From assembly GCA_019055375.1 (NCBI GenBank), contig JAHQIW010007168.1:1-64000 (forward strand): a stretch of 64,000 nt of DNA, in the 5' to 3' direction. The translations under genes were made by a program, and so were the position numbers. Below are positions 62,015 through 64,000 of the stretch, piece after piece (within the stretch, counting starts at the first letter, position 1; the number at the start of each line of letters is the position of its first letter). The notes under the pieces are model-generated. The model saw nothing but the letters and a program-made list of their open reading frames with translations. It made no database searches and was not told the DNA's origin. Source of the DNA: Parelaphostrongylus tenuis. Lineage: Eukaryota > Nematoda > Chromadorea > Rhabditida > Metastrongylidae.

Positions 62015-62690
62015 CATTGGAGTAACACTGGATCACTTTCTTAGATAAATGTGGTCATGTTATACATCATTTTGAAACGCATTTCTCGTTTTATGCTTTG
62101 TTGCAAATGAAGCAAAATATTGCTTGCTATGACTTCACAGTTATTTTAGACTACATAAGGGATGGGTTGGTGCAAAACTAATTGCAGATTCACAGCGTAA
62201 GTTCAAAAAAAGTCGTAAAGCAGCAGAGACAACTAGTAACATCAACATTGCATTTGGACTAGGATTTGCCAACGAATGTACAGTACAGGTGATTTAAAAA
62301 GTTTCGTGAAGGAGACGCATTTCAACAATGTATAAACCATAATTAATAAGAATTTTTCTGTTTAACAGCTTTTTTAGCTGTGGTATGATGTTACAGATAT
62401 ACTCAACAATGATGAGTGATAAGTGAAGCTTTGATGTCGGACGGTAATCGTCAAACCGCAGTTACTTTAGTATCAACCACATCAGAAGTCATAGGAAAAG
62501 CATCATCGTCGCTGATCTTCTTGAGAGTATGCGAGATGACGCGGAAAACTCAACGTTAACCATTCTACCATGTTCGTCATTTATAGCAATTTACAAAGGT
62601 AAATGCACTCAATATGGTCTGAAACCGCGATAATTTTTACTGTTTAAAAATAAAGGAATAAAGGTTTTTGAACCTACAAAGGATTCTAAA
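62015..62690. other. Stretch without a firm gene
   Basis: No exon supported. Any N-terminal exons of the QPCT gene would be expected in this direction, but none was recognised. Confidence 0.35.
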
Positions 62691-63625
62691 TTATGGAGAG
62701 TATGACGAAATACGGTCAACGTCATGCGAACATTAGAATGGGACGAAATGGGAGTGAAAATTGACGGTCGACAATTAAACCATCTTCGCTTTGCTGACGA
62801 TATCGTTCTCATAACACCAAACATCAGCCAAGCGGAACGAATGTTGACTGATTTCGATAACGCCTGTGGAAAGATCGGTCTTCAACTGAATCTAACGAAA
62901 ACAATGTTCATGAGGAACGGATGGGTTTCTAATGCCCCATTCACGCTCAACGGAACGACAATTTCCGAATGCTCCAGTTACATCTACCTAGGTCGTGAAA
63001 TCAACATGATGAACGACCTAGCTCCAGAGTTAAGCAGGAGGAAGCGAGCGGCTTGGGGAACGTTTAAGAGCATCGAAGATGTAGTGAAGAGGACAAAGAA
63101 CATCCGACTCCGTGCCCACCTTTTCGACTCGACAATTATCCCTGCCCTAACGTATGCAGCAGAAACCTGGTCGCTACGTAAGCAGGATGAAAGATCACTT
63201 GCCGTTATCGAACGCGCAGTCGAAAGGTCGATGCTAGGAGTATCCCGTATTTCGCAAATGAGACAAAGGATCCGAACTTCCGACCTACGTCAACGATCGA
63301 AAATCAGAGACGCCGTTCTACACGCCAGGATATCGAAAATAAGGTGGGCCGGACACGTGATACGCTTCAACGACAACTGATGGACGAGAGCCGTTACCGA
63401 CTGGATTCCTCGGGACGTCAAGCGCTCTAAAGGAAGACCACTGACCCGTTGGTCCGATTTCTTCACGAAAGCGATGGAAGAAAGATATGATGCTCAGCGA
63501 ATTCCTAGAGCAAGGAGGACCCACTGGGCTTCTCTTGCACGCGATAGGGAAAAATGGAAGAGTTGCTGGTACCCGCTCGAGTCACTCGACGATCAACGGG
63601 ACGACAGGTGATACAGGTGATGACC
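62690..63625 (+). pseudogene. RTE LINE, 5'-truncated, reverse-transcriptase C-terminal half to 3' end
   Basis: A frame from 62724 gives 218 codons: MRTLEWDEMGV, the catalytic block HLRFADDIVLITPNISQAE, then TMFMRNGWVSNAPFTLNGT, YLGREINMMNDLAPELSRR, ETWSLRKQ and RWAGHVIRFNDN. It stops at TGA (63378-63380). The same frame continues past the stop (WTRAVTDWIPRDVKRSKGR, then RTHWASLARDREKW and PLESLDDQRDD) to about 63600. One nonsense change, probably from an arginine codon, is the only break. This makes it the youngest-looking RTE copy here, though it lacks the endonuclease and the N-terminal reverse transcriptase. Confidence 0.9.
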
Positions 63626-64000
63626 GAAAACCACATTCTTATCCAAGAACGAAAAAGTATCGATGCTTTTAATTTATAACTTTTAGAATTTTATTGAGTA
63701 TCTAATTCATAATACAAATAATGTTTATGTTGCGCAGTAGCTAGAGGCGCTGTTAACTACAAAAACGGTCGTTAGTTAGAAGTCATGGCCCTAATAATCA
63801 AACCTCCATCTTTTTGATCTCGGAAAATTGGTACCGATTGTTACGGTCCTCAATATATCAATACGCATCATAAGCTATTCTGTATGCCAAATATGCATAT
63901 ATCATTTCTTACTTGTCCTTTTACCAGTTCCACGAACAATCCCCAATCTTCCAATTACCTTCCGTACGGAAGTTGTTCATTCTTCAAACTGCGTTTAGTA
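63626..64000. other. Window end, no supported feature
   Basis: AT-rich sequence follows the RTE 3' end. A SINE-like ATTCTGTATGCCAAATATGCATATATCA near 63880 may be a family-3 tail remnant. Confidence 0.35.

Overview
The window reads as nuclear DNA of a strongylid (clade V) nematode, most likely a hookworm or close relative. Genes are split into short exons by GT-AG introns, several only 40-80 bases long. Most of the remaining DNA is decayed transposable elements: an RTE-type LINE whose reading frame matches the family common in hookworm genomes, mariner copies, several tRNA-headed SINE families and inverted-repeat MITEs. No operon-like prokaryotic features, rRNA genes or CRISPR arrays were seen. 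The species assignment is inference from these families.

Layout. Bases 1-4490 are mostly non-coding with SINE copies. About 4498-10129 (minus strand) is a multi-exon gene for a mainly helical protein of unrecognised family. 10346-13235 is a nearly full-length, internally deleted RTE LINE with two tRNA-bearing SINEs inserted in or beside it. 13240-19640 is AT-rich and contains a short mariner derivative (16507-17031) and one ambiguous exon region. 19640-23000 holds MITE copies, a decayed minus-strand mariner and a small minus-strand gene (21818-22449). 24666-25290 is an unrecognised minus-strand coding region with two in-frame TAG codons, beside an isolated plus-strand exon (25461-25609). 27094-27399 is a mariner transposase C-terminus. 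30120-33760 is an RTE copy whose 5' half is inverted relative to its 3' half, interrupted by a MITE. 35536-36225 contains a SINE and a MITE.

The best-resolved receptor is a class A (rhodopsin-like) neuropeptide-type GPCR on the plus strand, 38594-50546. It has nine exons and introns carrying a full-length mariner, SINEs and another RTE fragment. Downstream, 51360-58750 has several weak exon candidates and repeats. 59769-61246 (minus strand) is a clear glutaminyl-peptide cyclotransferase (QPCT) gene, 3' part resolved. 62690-63625 is a 5'-truncated RTE copy with one in-frame stop.

The two recognisable genes could be linked functionally: glutaminyl cyclase forms the N-terminal pyroglutamate found on many peptide hormones, and the GPCR looks like a peptide receptor. 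They lie about 9 kb apart, and any linkage is inference only. Exons were found by eye from splice sites, reading phase and protein-like content, so ends and small exons are approximate where stated.
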